Source: Rufibacter sediminis (GTDB lineage: Bacteria > Bacteroidota > Bacteroidia > Cytophagales > Hymenobacteraceae). From it: DNA of 64,000 nt. Below, piece after piece: positions 43,537 through 52,050 of this stretch. How positions within the stretch are numbered: position 1 is the first letter of the stretch; each line of letters opens with the position of its first letter. Below the pieces are notes generated by a model that was not told where the DNA came from, did not search any database, and worked only from the letters and a program-made list of their open reading frames with translations. The stretch is from NCBI RefSeq assembly GCF_014269285.1, contig NZ_JACOAF010000031.1:1-64000 (forward strand), written 5' to 3'. The translations under genes were made by a program, and so were the position numbers.

Positions 43537-43995
43537 CTATAAAGCCACTACTGACATTTTCGCGGTGACAGGGGCGGGGCTCGGGTCAGAGGCGTTGGGG
43601 AGAGGAAGCACTTCCGTTAAGATCAACCGGTAGACTTTGTTGGTCATGGAAACGTGCACCGTATCGGCGGAGCGCGGTCCCCGGTTCTCCGGCGCGGCCA
43701 GGGCATCGCCCAGATACAGGATCTTGGTGGCGCTATTTCCGCGGGCGTCCTGCAGCTGTACGTGCGTGACCGCTGATCCCGCCCGGATGCAGTTGACGTT
43801 AAGCGGGCAGCGGCTTTCCTCCACTTTCAGCAGGTTTACCGTAAGTTCTCCCACCGTTACAGGTTTGTGCAGCTCCAGGGAGCAGGCGCCTAGCTCGTGC
43901 GATATGGTTTCCTTTTTCTCCTGAGGCAGCTGCTCGGTAGAGCGGCAACCCATCAGCAGAAGGCCGAAGAATGCTAGATACGTGGTGCTTTTCAT
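43537..43995 (-). CDS. Small lipoprotein with RCP-x3-C motif (copy 2)
   Basis: A 152-residue paralogue of the lipoprotein at 37626: lipobox LLMGC (Cys17), then VEESRCPLNVNCIRAGSAV, aligned with VEDTRCPKDVRCIWAGVAV. It has an insertion between the last strands (PENRGPRSADTVHVSMTNKV) and an extra Cys in the N-terminal linker (LGACSLELH). The two copies flank the second susC/susD pair and share the downstream hairpin module, so gene and terminator were probably duplicated together. Function unknown. Confidence 0.75.
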   Translation of the reverse strand: MKSTTYLAFFGLLLMGCRSTEQLPQEKKETISHELGACSLELHKPVTVGELTVNLLKVEESRCPLNVNCIRAGSAVTHVQLQDARGNSATKILYLGDALAAPENRGPRSADTVHVSMTNKVYRLILTEVLPLPNASDPSPAPVTAKMSVVAL

Positions 43996-44180
43996 CGTAA
44001 TAAATAGCGAGTTTAGGCGGTCAGAGGCAGGGTTCCAGAGAAATCAACTCAGGCCAAGCGCAGCTGAAAACCAGAACCAAAAGGAGTGGCGAGAAATATT
44101 TTCTTTTCATCAGGCGTTCAATCAGCTTTATATAAGAAAGAGCCTGACGAATGCCTGAACGTTGCACCGGCTGAAAGAAA

Positions 44181-45107
44181 TCAGGCTGAGATGGGAGCTT
44201 CCCTCTTCTTCCCGATGGGCAGGTTGTAGAGCACCACTGAGGCAAAGATCACCGCGTACGCAATCACCTTCTGCTGGCTGGCCACTTCCCCGAAGTATAG
44301 AAACGCCATGGTGAAGTTGATGATCGGGTTCAGGTACATGAGTACACCCACCGTCGCCGATTTCAGCTCTTTGAGCGCATACAGGTTCAAAAATAACGGG
44401 ATCACGGTAAACAGCCAGCTGAGCAGCACAATCTGCCCCACGAAATGCCCGGTAATGGGCTGCGCGTCAGCCCCCACAAACCACGGATAACTCGGCCCGA
44501 TGAACGTGAACGCCAAAAGCAACTGCAAGGTGAGCAGCACAATCTTGTCGTACTCCTTGAGCAGGCGCTGGGTAATCAAATAAAACGCGTAAGAAGCCGC
44601 AATGAGGAGACTGAACAGCAGGTTGTAAACCGAATCGGTGCCCACCAGCAGGCAGCTCATCAAACTCAACCCAACCGACACCCACTGGTTCACCCGCAGG
44701 TGCTCGCGCAGAATCAGGAAGCCGAGCGCGGCCGTTAAGATAGGACACAGCAGATACGAGAAAGAACCGGTCTGAATGTCCAGGTGGTTTACCACGTAAA
44801 TGAACGCGAGCCAGTTAATGGTGAGCAAAGCGCCGCCCAGCAAAGTGAAAAGCAGCAATCTCCGCTTCTCCACCGGATTTTTGCTTTTATACAAGGCCAG
44901 CGTCTGGCGCCACTGTTCGCGCCGGGTGGTGCCCGAGATGAGCAGCAGCGTGAGCACCGCCACCAGAATCCGGAAGTAGAGAATCTGGCTGCTGGGGAAC
45001 GCCGTTAAGGCTTTCAGCGGGAACGGGATGAATCCCCAGATAAGAAAAGCACTGACGGCGGCAATGTGGTAACGACTAAATTTCACAGGAATTTTTTTCA
45101 GGAGCAC
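44181..45107 (-). CDS. rarD: RarD-type EamA transporter
   Basis: Ten-helix DMT permease of the RarD (chloramphenicol-sensitive protein) subgroup, as shown by FLIWGFIPFPLKAL at the first helix, SQILYFRILVAVLTLLLI, and VVNHLDIQTGSFSYLLCPILTAALGFLILREHL, the conserved RarD block. 308 residues. Starts are ambiguous: GTG at 45107 or GTG at 45086 (VKFSRYHIAAVS); no ATG is near. Substrate unknown. It is divergent from murF-alr. Confidence 0.87.
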   Translation of the reverse strand: MLLKKIPVKFSRYHIAAVSAFLIWGFIPFPLKALTAFPSSQILYFRILVAVLTLLLISGTTRREQWRQTLALYKSKNPVEKRRLLLFTLLGGALLTINWLAFIYVVNHLDIQTGSFSYLLCPILTAALGFLILREHLRVNQWVSVGLSLMSCLLVGTDSVYNLLFSLLIAASYAFYLITQRLLKEYDKIVLLTLQLLLAFTFIGPSYPWFVGADAQPITGHFVGQIVLLSWLFTVIPLFLNLYALKELKSATVGVLMYLNPIINFTMAFLYFGEVASQQKVIAYAVIFASVVLYNLPIGKKREAPISA

Positions 45108-45207
45108 AAAGGTAGAGCTTGCCTCGCGTACTGCCTAATGCCCAGCTATTTCGGGCCATAATCATCTGCCGTGCCGTTTAAAATGACGCATCTGAATCTC
45201 TGATAAG

Positions 45208-45247
45208 CTGTTTTTAACCTCTTTTCCGGAAAATACCCCCAAAATGC
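45208..45247. repeat. Degenerate family A repeat
   Basis: GCTGTTTTTAACCTCTTTTCCGGAAAATACCCCCAAAATGC-type unit in the divergent rarD/murF gap; centre TTTTCCGGAAAA is palindromic, outer arms decayed. Confidence 0.45.
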
Positions 45248-45305
45248 TTTTTGCTGGTTGCGTGTCCGTTTCACGGGACAAGGTGCGCTGGTATTTCTTC
45301 TGTTG

Positions 45306-45313
45306 TATATTTG
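45306..45313 (+). promoter_or_regulatory. -7 box of murF-alr
   Basis: TATATTTG matches TAnnTTTG exactly, 19 bp before the ATG at 45333. No clear -33 TTTG is visible. Confidence 0.5.
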
Positions 45314-45332
45314 ATTAACAGATAGCCGCATC

Positions 45333-47804
45333 ATGTTTACTTTTAAAGAGATTGCCCAGGTAATGGGAGGCATGCTGGTGCAGTGCAACGGAACGTATCC
45401 CGTGCAGCACCTGCTCACTGATAGCCGTAAAATAGCCAACGCCGTTTCCTCGGTGTTTTTCGCCATCCGGGGCGAATTCCATGACGGTCACCAATATATC
45501 CCAGAGCTCTATGCGGCCGGCGTGCGGCAGTTTGTGGTGGAAGACGCCTCCGGGGTGATGGATCTTTCCGCACTGCCCGAGGCCAACGTGCTCCTGGTCA
45601 GCGATAGCATCCAGGCCATGCAGCGGCTGGCGGCCTACCACCGGCGCAAATTCAGCATTCCGGTCATCGGGATCACGGGCAGCAACGGCAAAACCATTGT
45701 GAAGGAGTGGCTGGCGCAGCTGCTGAGCGTCTCTGAGCGGGTGGTGAAAAGCCCTCGCAGTTACAATTCCCAGATTGGCGTGCCGCTCTCGGTGTGGCAG
45801 ATCAACGAGAGCCATACCATCGGCGTTTTCGAGGCCGGAATTTCCAAACCAGCTGAAATGGAGCACCTAGCCAGCGTGCTGCAACCTACCATTGGCGTGT
45901 TCACCAATCTGGGACCGGCGCACGATGAAGGGTTCAGTTCTTCGGCCCAGAAACTGGAGGAAAAGCTGAAGCTCTTTGAGCACGTGAACCAGCTGGTTTA
46001 TTGTGCCGATCAGAAAAACGTGCAGGAAACGATTCAGGCCGCCGGGTTGCCGGGGTTTGCCTGGAGCACGCAGGAACATCCCTCGGCGCAGGTGCAGTTG
46101 ACCGTGCTGGAGATGCACCACGGCCAAACGAAAATCCGGTTCCGGTACCAGGGCAAAGGCCAGGACCTCACGCTGCCCTTCTCTGATGAAGCTTCGCTGG
46201 AGAACGCGCTGCATTGCCTGGCTGTGCTGCTGTACCTGGGCGTGAAACCCGAGGAACTGGCCGGCCGTTTTGAGCGCCTGCATCCGGTGGCCATGCGTCT
46301 GGAGCGCAAAGAAGCCATCAACGGCTGCTACGTCATTGATGACACCTATAACAATGATCTGGCCGGTCTGCGTATCGCGCTGGATGTGCTGGGCCAGCAG
46401 GCCCGCCGCGGCCGGAAAACCCTGATTGTCTCTGATCTGCTGGAAGCCGGCATGGAAGAAACGGCCCTTTACCAGCAGGTGGCGCAGGAAATCACCGCCC
46501 GGGGCGTGGACCGCGTCATCGGCATCGGCGACATCATCACGCGGCACCAGGACCTGTTCCCGGCGGGCAGCGAGTTCTACCTGGGCACCGATTCATTTCT
46601 GGGCCAGCTCCGTTCCGAGACCTTCCGGCAGGAGACTATTCTGGTGAAGGGCGCGCGCGTGTTCCAGTTCGAGAAGATTGTGGCCGCCCTGCAGCAGCAG
46701 ATTCACGGCACCAAGCTGGAAGTGAACCTGGATGCCTTGGTGCACAACCTCAACTACTACCGTACCAAAGTGCCGACGCAAGTCAAGATCATGGTCATGG
46801 TGAAAGCCTTCGCCTACGGCGCGGGAGCCTACGAGATCGCCAACCTGTTGCAGTTCCACCGTGTGGATTACCTGGCCGTGGCGTACGCCGACGAAGGTAT
46901 TTCCCTGCGCGAGCATGGCATCACGCTGCCCATCATGGTCATGAACCCCAGCCCTGATTCTTTCCTGAAAATGCAGCAGTACAGCCTGGAACCTGAGATC
47001 TACTCCCCAGACCTGCTGCACCGGTTTCTGGACTATTTCCCGGAAAAGAGCCTCAAAACGCCCCGCATCCACCTGAAGCTGGACACCGGCATGCACCGCC
47101 TGGGGTTTGATGCCGCTGAACTGGCCGAGGCCCTGCAGGTGCTGGACCAGGTGCCGCACGTGCGGGTGCAAAGCGTGTTCAGTCACCTGGCCGGGGCCGA
47201 TGAATCCTTGTACAATGATTTTTCCCGGGAGCAGATATCCGCTTTCAAACAGATGGCCAGCCTGGTGGAGAAAGAGCTGGGGTATCCCGTGACCAAGCAC
47301 ATCCTCAACTCCGCGGGCATTGTGCGCTTTGGCGAGGAGGCCGCCTTTGACATGGTGCGCCTGGGCATAGGGTTGTACGGCGTGGAATCAGCTGGGCAGG
47401 AGCAGGGCAACCTGCAGACAGTAGGCCAACTCAAAACCACCGTTTCGCAGGTGAAAGCCATCAAAGCCGGTGATACCGTGGGCTACAGCCGTCGCGGAGT
47501 AGCCGAGGCGGCTAAACAGACCGCCACCATTGCCATTGGCTACGCCGATGGGTATGACCGCCGTTTTGGGAATGGGGTGGGCGAGGTGCTCATCAACGGG
47601 CAGAAAGCGCCCATCATTGGGAACGTATGCATGGACATGTGCATGGTAGACGTGACGGGCCTAGACGTGCAGGCCGGCGACGAGGTGCTCATCTTTGGCC
47701 AGGAACTGCCGCTCACCTACCTGGCGGCTCGCATCGGTACCATTCCGTATGAGCTGCTTACCAATGTAAGCACGCGGGTGAAGCGGGTGTTTTTCAATGA
47801 ATAG
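45333..47804 (+). CDS. murF-alr: Bifunctional MurF-Alr: UDP-MurNAc-tripeptide:D-Ala-D-Ala ligase/alanine racemase
   Basis: Fusion of two peptidoglycan enzymes, known from Bacteroidota. Residues 1 to about 450 are MurF: ATP-binding loop GSNGKT at 116-121 (Lys120), Mur ligase middle domain, and C-terminal domain with DDTYNNDLAGLRIALDVL. Residues from about 455 are alanine racemase: Lys491 in MVKAFAYGAGAYEIA holds PLP, HLKLDTGMHRLGF and AIGYADGYDRRFGNGVGEVLI follow, and GNVCMDMCMVDVT ends the active-site set. Alr makes D-Ala for D-Ala-D-Ala; MurF attaches the dipeptide to the UDP precursor. 823 residues, complete, cytoplasmic. Confidence 0.97.
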   Translation: MFTFKEIAQVMGGMLVQCNGTYPVQHLLTDSRKIANAVSSVFFAIRGEFHDGHQYIPELYAAGVRQFVVEDASGVMDLSALPEANVLLVSDSIQAMQRLAAYHRRKFSIPVIGITGSNGKTIVKEWLAQLLSVSERVVKSPRSYNSQIGVPLSVWQINESHTIGVFEAGISKPAEMEHLASVLQPTIGVFTNLGPAHDEGFSSSAQKLEEKLKLFEHVNQLVYCADQKNVQETIQAAGLPGFAWSTQEHPSAQVQLTVLEMHHGQTKIRFRYQGKGQDLTLPFSDEASLENALHCLAVLLYLGVKPEELAGRFERLHPVAMRLERKEAINGCYVIDDTYNNDLAGLRIALDVLGQQARRGRKTLIVSDLLEAGMEETALYQQVAQEITARGVDRVIGIGDIITRHQDLFPAGSEFYLGTDSFLGQLRSETFRQETILVKGARVFQFEKIVAALQQQIHGTKLEVNLDALVHNLNYYRTKVPTQVKIMVMVKAFAYGAGAYEIANLLQFHRVDYLAVAYADEGISLREHGITLPIMVMNPSPDSFLKMQQYSLEPEIYSPDLLHRFLDYFPEKSLKTPRIHLKLDTGMHRLGFDAAELAEALQVLDQVPHVRVQSVFSHLAGADESLYNDFSREQISAFKQMASLVEKELGYPVTKHILNSAGIVRFGEEAAFDMVRLGIGLYGVESAGQEQGNLQTVGQLKTTVSQVKAIKAGDTVGYSRRGVAEAAKQTATIAIGYADGYDRRFGNGVGEVLINGQKAPIIGNVCMDMCMVDVTGLDVQAGDEVLIFGQELPLTYLAARIGTIPYELLTNVSTRVKRVFFNE

Positions 47805-47843
47805 CGTTTTAGGGGTGTTATCAGGAAAACGGGCCTAAAGCGC
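47804..47843. repeat. Family A intergenic hairpin repeat
   Basis: GCGTTTTAGG...GCCTAAAGCGC unit beginning right at the murF-alr stop. Confidence 0.65.
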
Positions 47844-47845
47844 AG

Positions 47846-48076
47846 AAACCTGTGAGGTCTTCAAGGCCTCATAGGTTTACATCAAGCAGTAATGCTCCAC
47901 TATGGCGCGGATTTACTCCCGTGACTTCAGAACGATGGCGCGGAAGTCACGGGAGTAACTTCCGCGCCATCGTTCTTGAATGATATCGTTTTGAGGCTGT
48001 TTTCTGAAAACAAGCTCAAAACGAAGCAACTTGTGAGTTCTTCAAGGCCTCATAGGTTTACATCAAGCAGTAATGC
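47846..48076. repeat. Family E direct repeats enclosing a family D inverted repeat and a family A copy
   Basis: A 38-bp exact direct repeat (47858-47895 and 48039-48076, containing TTCAAGGCCTCATAGGTT) is offset by 181 bp. Its first copy is part of a palindrome, AAACCTGTGAGGTCTTC.../...CCTCATAGGTTT. Between the copies lie a family D inverted repeat (47902-47976; a nested exact 19-bp IR at 47929-47947 and 47958-47976) and a family A copy (47987-48023). No gene is seen in 47805-48132. Confidence 0.7.
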
Positions 48077-48088
48077 CAGCTTATAAAC

Positions 48089-48119
48089 AAAAACGCCACC
48101 GGCTCCCGGTGGCGTTTTT
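48089..48119. terminator. Bidirectional intrinsic terminator
   Basis: AAAAACGCCACCGG (48089-48102) pairs exactly with CCGGTGGCGTTTTT (48106-48119) around CTC. On the minus strand it lies 14 bp after the stop of the small ORF at 48133 and supports transcription of that ORF. Confidence 0.85.
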
Positions 48120-48132
48120 GCTATGAAAAGGG

Positions 48133-48252
48133 TCAGTCTTTCTTCTTGATGCAGTTAGGCACTTTTTTGCCGTCCTTATCTTTCATGCCGGCCTGCTCAT
48201 AGCCGTTCCAGCACGGGTCCTCTTTCTTGGTGGGCTTTTTCGTCTTCGGCAT
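48133..48252 (-). CDS. 39-residue small protein with PCW-GY-GMK-GK-VPNC pattern
   Basis: A short ORF on the minus strand (ATG at 48252, TGA at 48133). It begins MPKTKKPTKKEDPCW and continues NGYEQAGMKDKDGKKVPNC, ending IKKKD. Two Cys, one Trp and many Lys give a compact basic peptide. The PCW-x-GY...GMK-x-K-x-GK-x-VPNC pattern is one I recall from short conserved ORFs and the ends of phage proteins, though I cannot confirm this here. A strong terminator follows directly. Function unknown. Confidence 0.6.
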   Translation of the reverse strand: MPKTKKPTKKEDPCWNGYEQAGMKDKDGKKVPNCIKKKD

Positions 48253-48309
48253 GTTCGTACAAAGTTGATATAGAGGTATGTACGGGTGCCAAAGGCGGAA
48301 GTTCTACGG

Positions 48310-49059
48310 TTAGTTGCGGCTGTTGAGCTTAGAAAGCAAGCGCAGGATCTCGATGTATAGCCAAATCAAGGTGACGGCCAAGCCGAAGGCGGCATACCAT
48401 TCCATGTGCTTGGGCGCGCCGTGGGTCACGCCTTGTTCAATGGTGTCAAAGTCCAGGATCAGGTTCATGGCGGCAATGATCACTACCAGCACGCTGAAAA
48501 TGATGCCAGCCGTGCCGCTGCTATGGATCAAGGCCATTTCCACGCCGAAGAACTGTAGCGCAAACGAGATCATGTAATAACAGAAAATCCCGAAGGTGGC
48601 GGTCAGGATAATGGATTTGAAGCGCTCAGTGGCTCTGATCACGCGGGTGCTGTAGAGCAGCAGCATGCCGCCAAACACCGTGAAGGTTAACAGCATGGCC
48701 TGCGTGGCGATGCCCGGGAACTTCATCTCCAGAATGCCCGAGATGCCTCCCAGGAACAAGCCCTGCAAAGCGCAATAAACGGGCGCGATGTACGCCGCCA
48801 GGTGCTTCTTGAAGACGATCAGGAAAGCCAGCCCCACACCCACCAGCGGAATGGAGATGAGGAAAGGCAGGGGAACTCCTATCAACGCGAACAGATCCCA
48901 GGAGAAAACCGCAAAAACCAGCACAATGCCCAACAGCAACGCTGACTTGGCCATGGTGCCGGTCAGGGTCATGGCCGGTCCGTCCAGGGTCTGGAGCGTG
49001 GCGGGTTGGGTAAACGCCTCTTCTTTCAGGGCGGGATTGTTTGAACTGAAAAGTGACAT
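48310..49059 (-). CDS. Bax inhibitor-1/YccA family membrane protein
   Basis: Seven-helix membrane protein of the BI-1/YccA family, whose bacterial members are linked to FtsH control (YccA) or to ion leak. After a soluble N-terminus (SNNPALKEEAFTQPATL) come seven helices; the conserved AALQGLFLGG-type block appears as YCALQGLFLGGISGILE, and the C-terminal WYAAFGLAVTLIWLYIEILRLL is the family ending. 249 residues. It is divergent from feoA. Confidence 0.92.
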   Translation of the reverse strand: MSLFSSNNPALKEEAFTQPATLQTLDGPAMTLTGTMAKSALLLGIVLVFAVFSWDLFALIGVPLPFLISIPLVGVGLAFLIVFKKHLAAYIAPVYCALQGLFLGGISGILEMKFPGIATQAMLLTFTVFGGMLLLYSTRVIRATERFKSIILTATFGIFCYYMISFALQFFGVEMALIHSSGTAGIIFSVLVVIIAAMNLILDFDTIEQGVTHGAPKHMEWYAAFGLAVTLIWLYIEILRLLSKLNSRN

Positions 49060-49157
49060 GTTTTTAGATTGTTTTCACGAAAATTAAGCAAAAATCAGTA
49101 GAAATACAAGGGCAAACGGGCGAAGCAAGCATCGGAAACGCAAAACATCCGCATCTT

Positions 49158-49189
49158 TTTGGATTCACAAGGAACACCTTGTACCTTGC
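49158..49189 (+). promoter_or_regulatory. Candidate promoter of feoAB
   Basis: TTTG (49158-49161) and TACCTTGC (49182-49189), spaced 20 bp, fit the -33/-7 layout with two mismatches in the -7 box. It implies transcription start near 49195, downstream of the TTG at 49159, and so supports the GTG start of feoA at 49225. Confidence 0.45.
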
Positions 49190-49224
49190 AACTGTTTATA
49201 AAAAGTCTAAATAAGAAAAGAAAG

Positions 49225-49458
49225 GTGCAACAAGAACAGAAGAGTGTGCGGGATTTGAAGATAGGGGAGAAAGGCGTCATCTGTTGCCTTACTGATCCTG
49301 AGATGTCTTTGAAACTGCTGGAGATGGGTTGCATTCCCGGCGAGGAGGTGAAACTCAACAGCCGCGCCCCTCTGGGCGACCCCATTACCATCATTGTGAA
49401 CGATTACACCCTTTCCTTGCGTTTAGACGAAGCTGCTACCATCAAGTTAAAGGCTTAG
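49225..49458 (+). CDS. feoA: Ferrous iron transport protein A (FeoA)
   Basis: SH3-like cytoplasmic partner of FeoB. From GTG at 49225 the protein has 77 residues, the usual FeoA size; it shows SVRDLKIGEKGVICCL, LKLLEMGCIPGEEVKL (the FeoA hallmark LxxMGxxPG) and PITIIVNDYTLSLRLDEA. A start at TTG 49159 would add 22 residues without homology appearance and would lie inside the promoter. It ends three bases before feoB, so the two are one operon. Confidence 0.92.
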   Translation: MQQEQKSVRDLKIGEKGVICCLTDPEMSLKLLEMGCIPGEEVKLNSRAPLGDPITIIVNDYTLSLRLDEAATIKLKA

Positions 49459-49461
49459 TCT

Positions 49462-51624
49462 ATGTCTGAAGTTCTTGCGCCGGCCCCCGCCTCCGTTCCA
49501 TACTCCATTTCCGGTTCTACTCCCCGTAAGGCGGCGAAGATCGCCCTCATCGGGAATCCTAACTCCGGTAAATCATCGTTGTTCAACCACCTGACCGGTC
49601 TGAACCAGAAGGTAGGGAACTTCCCGGGCGTGACCGTGGACAAGAAAACCGGCGTCAGCCAACTAACGCCCAACCTCAAGGCGCAGGTCATCGACTTGCC
49701 GGGTACCTACAGCCTGTACCCCAAATCGCTGGACGAGAAGGTCATCATTGACCTGCTCCACGACAAGAAATCATCCTCTTACCCAGACGTGCTCATCATC
49801 ACTGCCGATGCCTCCAACCTGAAGCGGAACCTGTTGCTGTTCACCCAGCTCGCCGACCTGAAGATTCCGGCGGTGCTGGCCCTGAACATGATGGATGTGG
49901 CCGAGAAGCACGGCATTAAGATTGACGTAGCCGAGTTGCAGCAGGCCCTGGGCGTGCCCGTGATTCCGGTGAACGCCCGTACCGGCAGCGGCCTGGCCGC
50001 CCTGAAGATTCTCCTCTCGCAGGAACTGGAAGTCTCCGAGACTACATTCTTCCCCATTCCGGAGAATCTGCTGGTGATGGTGCGCCAGATCCGGTACTAC
50101 TTTGAACTGAGCAACGATTATCTGGCCTGGCATTACGCTCACCAATACCACAAGCTGTCTTTCCTTTCTGAGGATGACAAAGCGTACATTGGCGAGCTGG
50201 TCAAGAAATACGACTTCCATTCCAACGCGCAGCAGGCATCTGAAACCGTAGACCGGTACACCCGCATCAACGGGTTGCTGCTGGATGCCATGCGCGTGAC
50301 CAAAGCTGAGAACAACGAACAGTTCAGCAACAAACTGGACCAGATTCTCACGCACAAAATCTTCGGGTACCTCATTTTCTTCGGGGTGCTGTTCATGATG
50401 TTCCAGGCGATCTTCGCGTGGGCCGCTTACCCCATGGATCTGATTGACCAGGGCGTGGCCACCATCAACGCCTGGGTGCACACCCAAGCCGATGGGCCGC
50501 TCATTGACCTGCTCACCGACGGCGTGCTGGCTGGTTTGGGCGGCGTGCTGATTTTCATTCCGCAGATCGCCTTGCTGTTTGCGTTCATCGCGGTGCTGGA
50601 GGAGACCGGGTACATGGCCCGCGTGACTTTCCTGATGGACAAAATCATGCGCAAATTCGGGCTGAATGGGAAGAGTGTGGTGCCGCTTATTTCGGGCGTG
50701 GCCTGCGCGGTGCCGGCCATCATGGCCACGCGTACCATTGACTCCTGGAAAGACCGCATGATCACTATTTTCGTGACGCCGCTCATGAGCTGCTCGGCGC
50801 GTCTGCCCATCTACACCGTCATGATTGCGTTGGTAGTGCCGGAGACGTATTTCCTGGGCTTCCTGAGTTTGCAGGGGCTGGTGCTCATGGGGCTGTACCT
50901 GATCGGGTTCCTGGCTGCTATTTTTTCGGCGGCTTTGCTGAAATGGGTGCTCAAAACGAAAGAGCGCAGCTACTTCATCATGGAGTTTCCCACCTACAAA
51001 ATGCCGCGCTGGAAAAACGTGGGCCTCACCATTGTGGAGAAGGTGAAAGCGTTTGTGTTCCAGGCCGGTAAAGTAATTCTGGCCATCTCGGTGATTCTCT
51101 GGGTGCTGTCTTCCTACGGGCCCGGCAACGCCATGCAGCAAGCCGAGGAACGCGCCACTTCTGAACTAACTTCCCTGCACCTGAACGACGCTGATGCCGA
51201 GGCGCACATCGCCGGTCAGAAACTGGAGGCATCCTATGCCGGGCAGTTCGGGAAGTTCATTGAGCCCGCCATCCGGCCGCTGGGTTATGACTGGAAAGTA
51301 GGCATCGCGCTACTCACTTCCTTCGCCGCGCGCGAGGTGTTCGTGGGCACTATTTCCACCATCTACAGCGTAGGCGATTCTGAAAACATCTCCACCGTCA
51401 AAGAAAAACTGATGGCCGAGAAAGACGAGTTCGGGCAGCCGTTCTTCACGCCGGCGCGCGCGTTCTCGCTGCTTATTTTCTACGTGTTCGCCATGCAGTG
51501 CATGAGCACCGTCGCGGTGGTGTACCGCGAGACCAAAGGCTGGAAATGGCCTATCCTGCAGATGCTCTACATGACGGGCCTGGCCTATGCCTCGGCGTTT
51601 GTGGTGTTCCGTTTGTTCTCATAA
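49462..51624 (+). CDS. feoB: Ferrous iron transporter B (FeoB)
   Basis: Inner-membrane Fe(II) permease. The N-terminal G domain has GNPNSGKS at residues 31-38, FPGVTVDKK, DLPGTYSL (switch II) and LNMMD (G4). A helical insertion domain follows, then the Gate and Core membrane repeats (GVACAVPAIMATRTI, the conserved CxxPA-like core motif, and FAAREVFVGTISTIY). 720 residues, complete. Start ATG is three bases after the feoA stop. A terminator follows at 51685. Confidence 0.96.
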   Translation: MSEVLAPAPASVPYSISGSTPRKAAKIALIGNPNSGKSSLFNHLTGLNQKVGNFPGVTVDKKTGVSQLTPNLKAQVIDLPGTYSLYPKSLDEKVIIDLLHDKKSSSYPDVLIITADASNLKRNLLLFTQLADLKIPAVLALNMMDVAEKHGIKIDVAELQQALGVPVIPVNARTGSGLAALKILLSQELEVSETTFFPIPENLLVMVRQIRYYFELSNDYLAWHYAHQYHKLSFLSEDDKAYIGELVKKYDFHSNAQQASETVDRYTRINGLLLDAMRVTKAENNEQFSNKLDQILTHKIFGYLIFFGVLFMMFQAIFAWAAYPMDLIDQGVATINAWVHTQADGPLIDLLTDGVLAGLGGVLIFIPQIALLFAFIAVLEETGYMARVTFLMDKIMRKFGLNGKSVVPLISGVACAVPAIMATRTIDSWKDRMITIFVTPLMSCSARLPIYTVMIALVVPETYFLGFLSLQGLVLMGLYLIGFLAAIFSAALLKWVLKTKERSYFIMEFPTYKMPRWKNVGLTIVEKVKAFVFQAGKVILAISVILWVLSSYGPGNAMQQAEERATSELTSLHLNDADAEAHIAGQKLEASYAGQFGKFIEPAIRPLGYDWKVGIALLTSFAAREVFVGTISTIYSVGDSENISTVKEKLMAEKDEFGQPFFTPARAFSLLIFYVFAMQCMSTVAVVYRETKGWKWPILQMLYMTGLAYASAFVVFRLFS

Positions 51625-51631
51625 CGCTTTT

Positions 51632-51669
51632 CCGTTTCAGGTCTGTTTTCAGAAAAGCAGGCCTGAAGC
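51632..51669. repeat. Family A intergenic hairpin repeat
   Basis: CCGTTTCAGGTCTGTTTTC with CAGGCCTGAAGC, seven bases after the feoB stop. Confidence 0.7.
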
Positions 51670-51684
51670 AACCAGCACATTATC

Positions 51685-51716
51685 AAGGCAACCCACCCAG
51701 GGTTGCCTTTCTTTTT
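51685..51716 (+). terminator. Rho-independent terminator of feoAB
   Basis: AAGGCAACCC (51685-51694) pairs exactly with GGGTTGCCTT (51700-51709) around ACCCA, followed by TTCTTTTT. Confidence 0.88.
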
Positions 51717-51777
51717 GAGGCGGTGCGGCTATCAGTGCCTTGACGGCAACGGTGATGGTGTTTCCCGTGGTTTCGCT

Positions 51778-51817
51778 GCGCTTTGGGCTTGTTTTCGCGC
51801 AAATGGCCCTGAAACGC
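51778..51817. repeat. Family A intergenic hairpin repeat
   Basis: GCGCTTTGGGCTTGTTTTCGCGCAAATGGCCCTGAAACGC-type unit in the feoB-rimP gap. The rest of the 442-bp gap (51625-52066) holds the feoAB terminator, the rimP promoter and leader, and no gene. Confidence 0.6.
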
Positions 51818-51971
51818 AATTTTAGCTGCTTGAACTATTTAGGCATTCGCTTGGTTAATTCTCAGGTAAGCGGTCCTGGCTCCAGGGCAATCTGGAGGCG
51901 GGAGAAAGGCTGCTTTCCCCGGCGCCAATTTTCTTTTACAATATCTTAAAGCGTACATAATGCCCTGTTGC

Positions 51972-52002
51972 TTGTGTTTCAGTGGATTTGTTTGTACATT
52001 TG
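51972..52002 (+). promoter_or_regulatory. Promoter of the rimP-nusA-infB operon
   Basis: TACATTTG at 51995-52002 matches TAnnTTTG exactly; TTG at 51972-51974 with a 20-bp spacer is the -33 element. The predicted start near 52008 gives a leader of about 60 nt containing the hairpin at 52023. Confidence 0.65.
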
Positions 52003-52022
52003 TGCGATTAAAGTGAATTGGA

Positions 52023-52050
52023 GGGGACGAGAGAGTCCCCCTTTTTATTT
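52023..52050 (+). promoter_or_regulatory. Terminator-like hairpin in the rimP leader (candidate attenuator)
   Basis: GGGGAC (52023-52028) pairs exactly with GTCCCC (52035-52040), loop GAGAGA, followed by CTTTTTATTT. This has the shape of an intrinsic terminator placed between promoter and rimP start codon (52067). Since NusA is encoded in this operon and acts at such hairpins, autoregulation by attenuation is plausible; that is inference. Confidence 0.6.

Noticed and set aside
47846-48076. CRISPR array
   Set aside because: Only two direct copies 181 bp apart, with hairpin repeats rather than spacers between them, and no cas genes in the window.
49771-51141. 456-codon frame antisense to feoB
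   Set aside because: His/Gln-rich antisense artefact; FeoB is certain.
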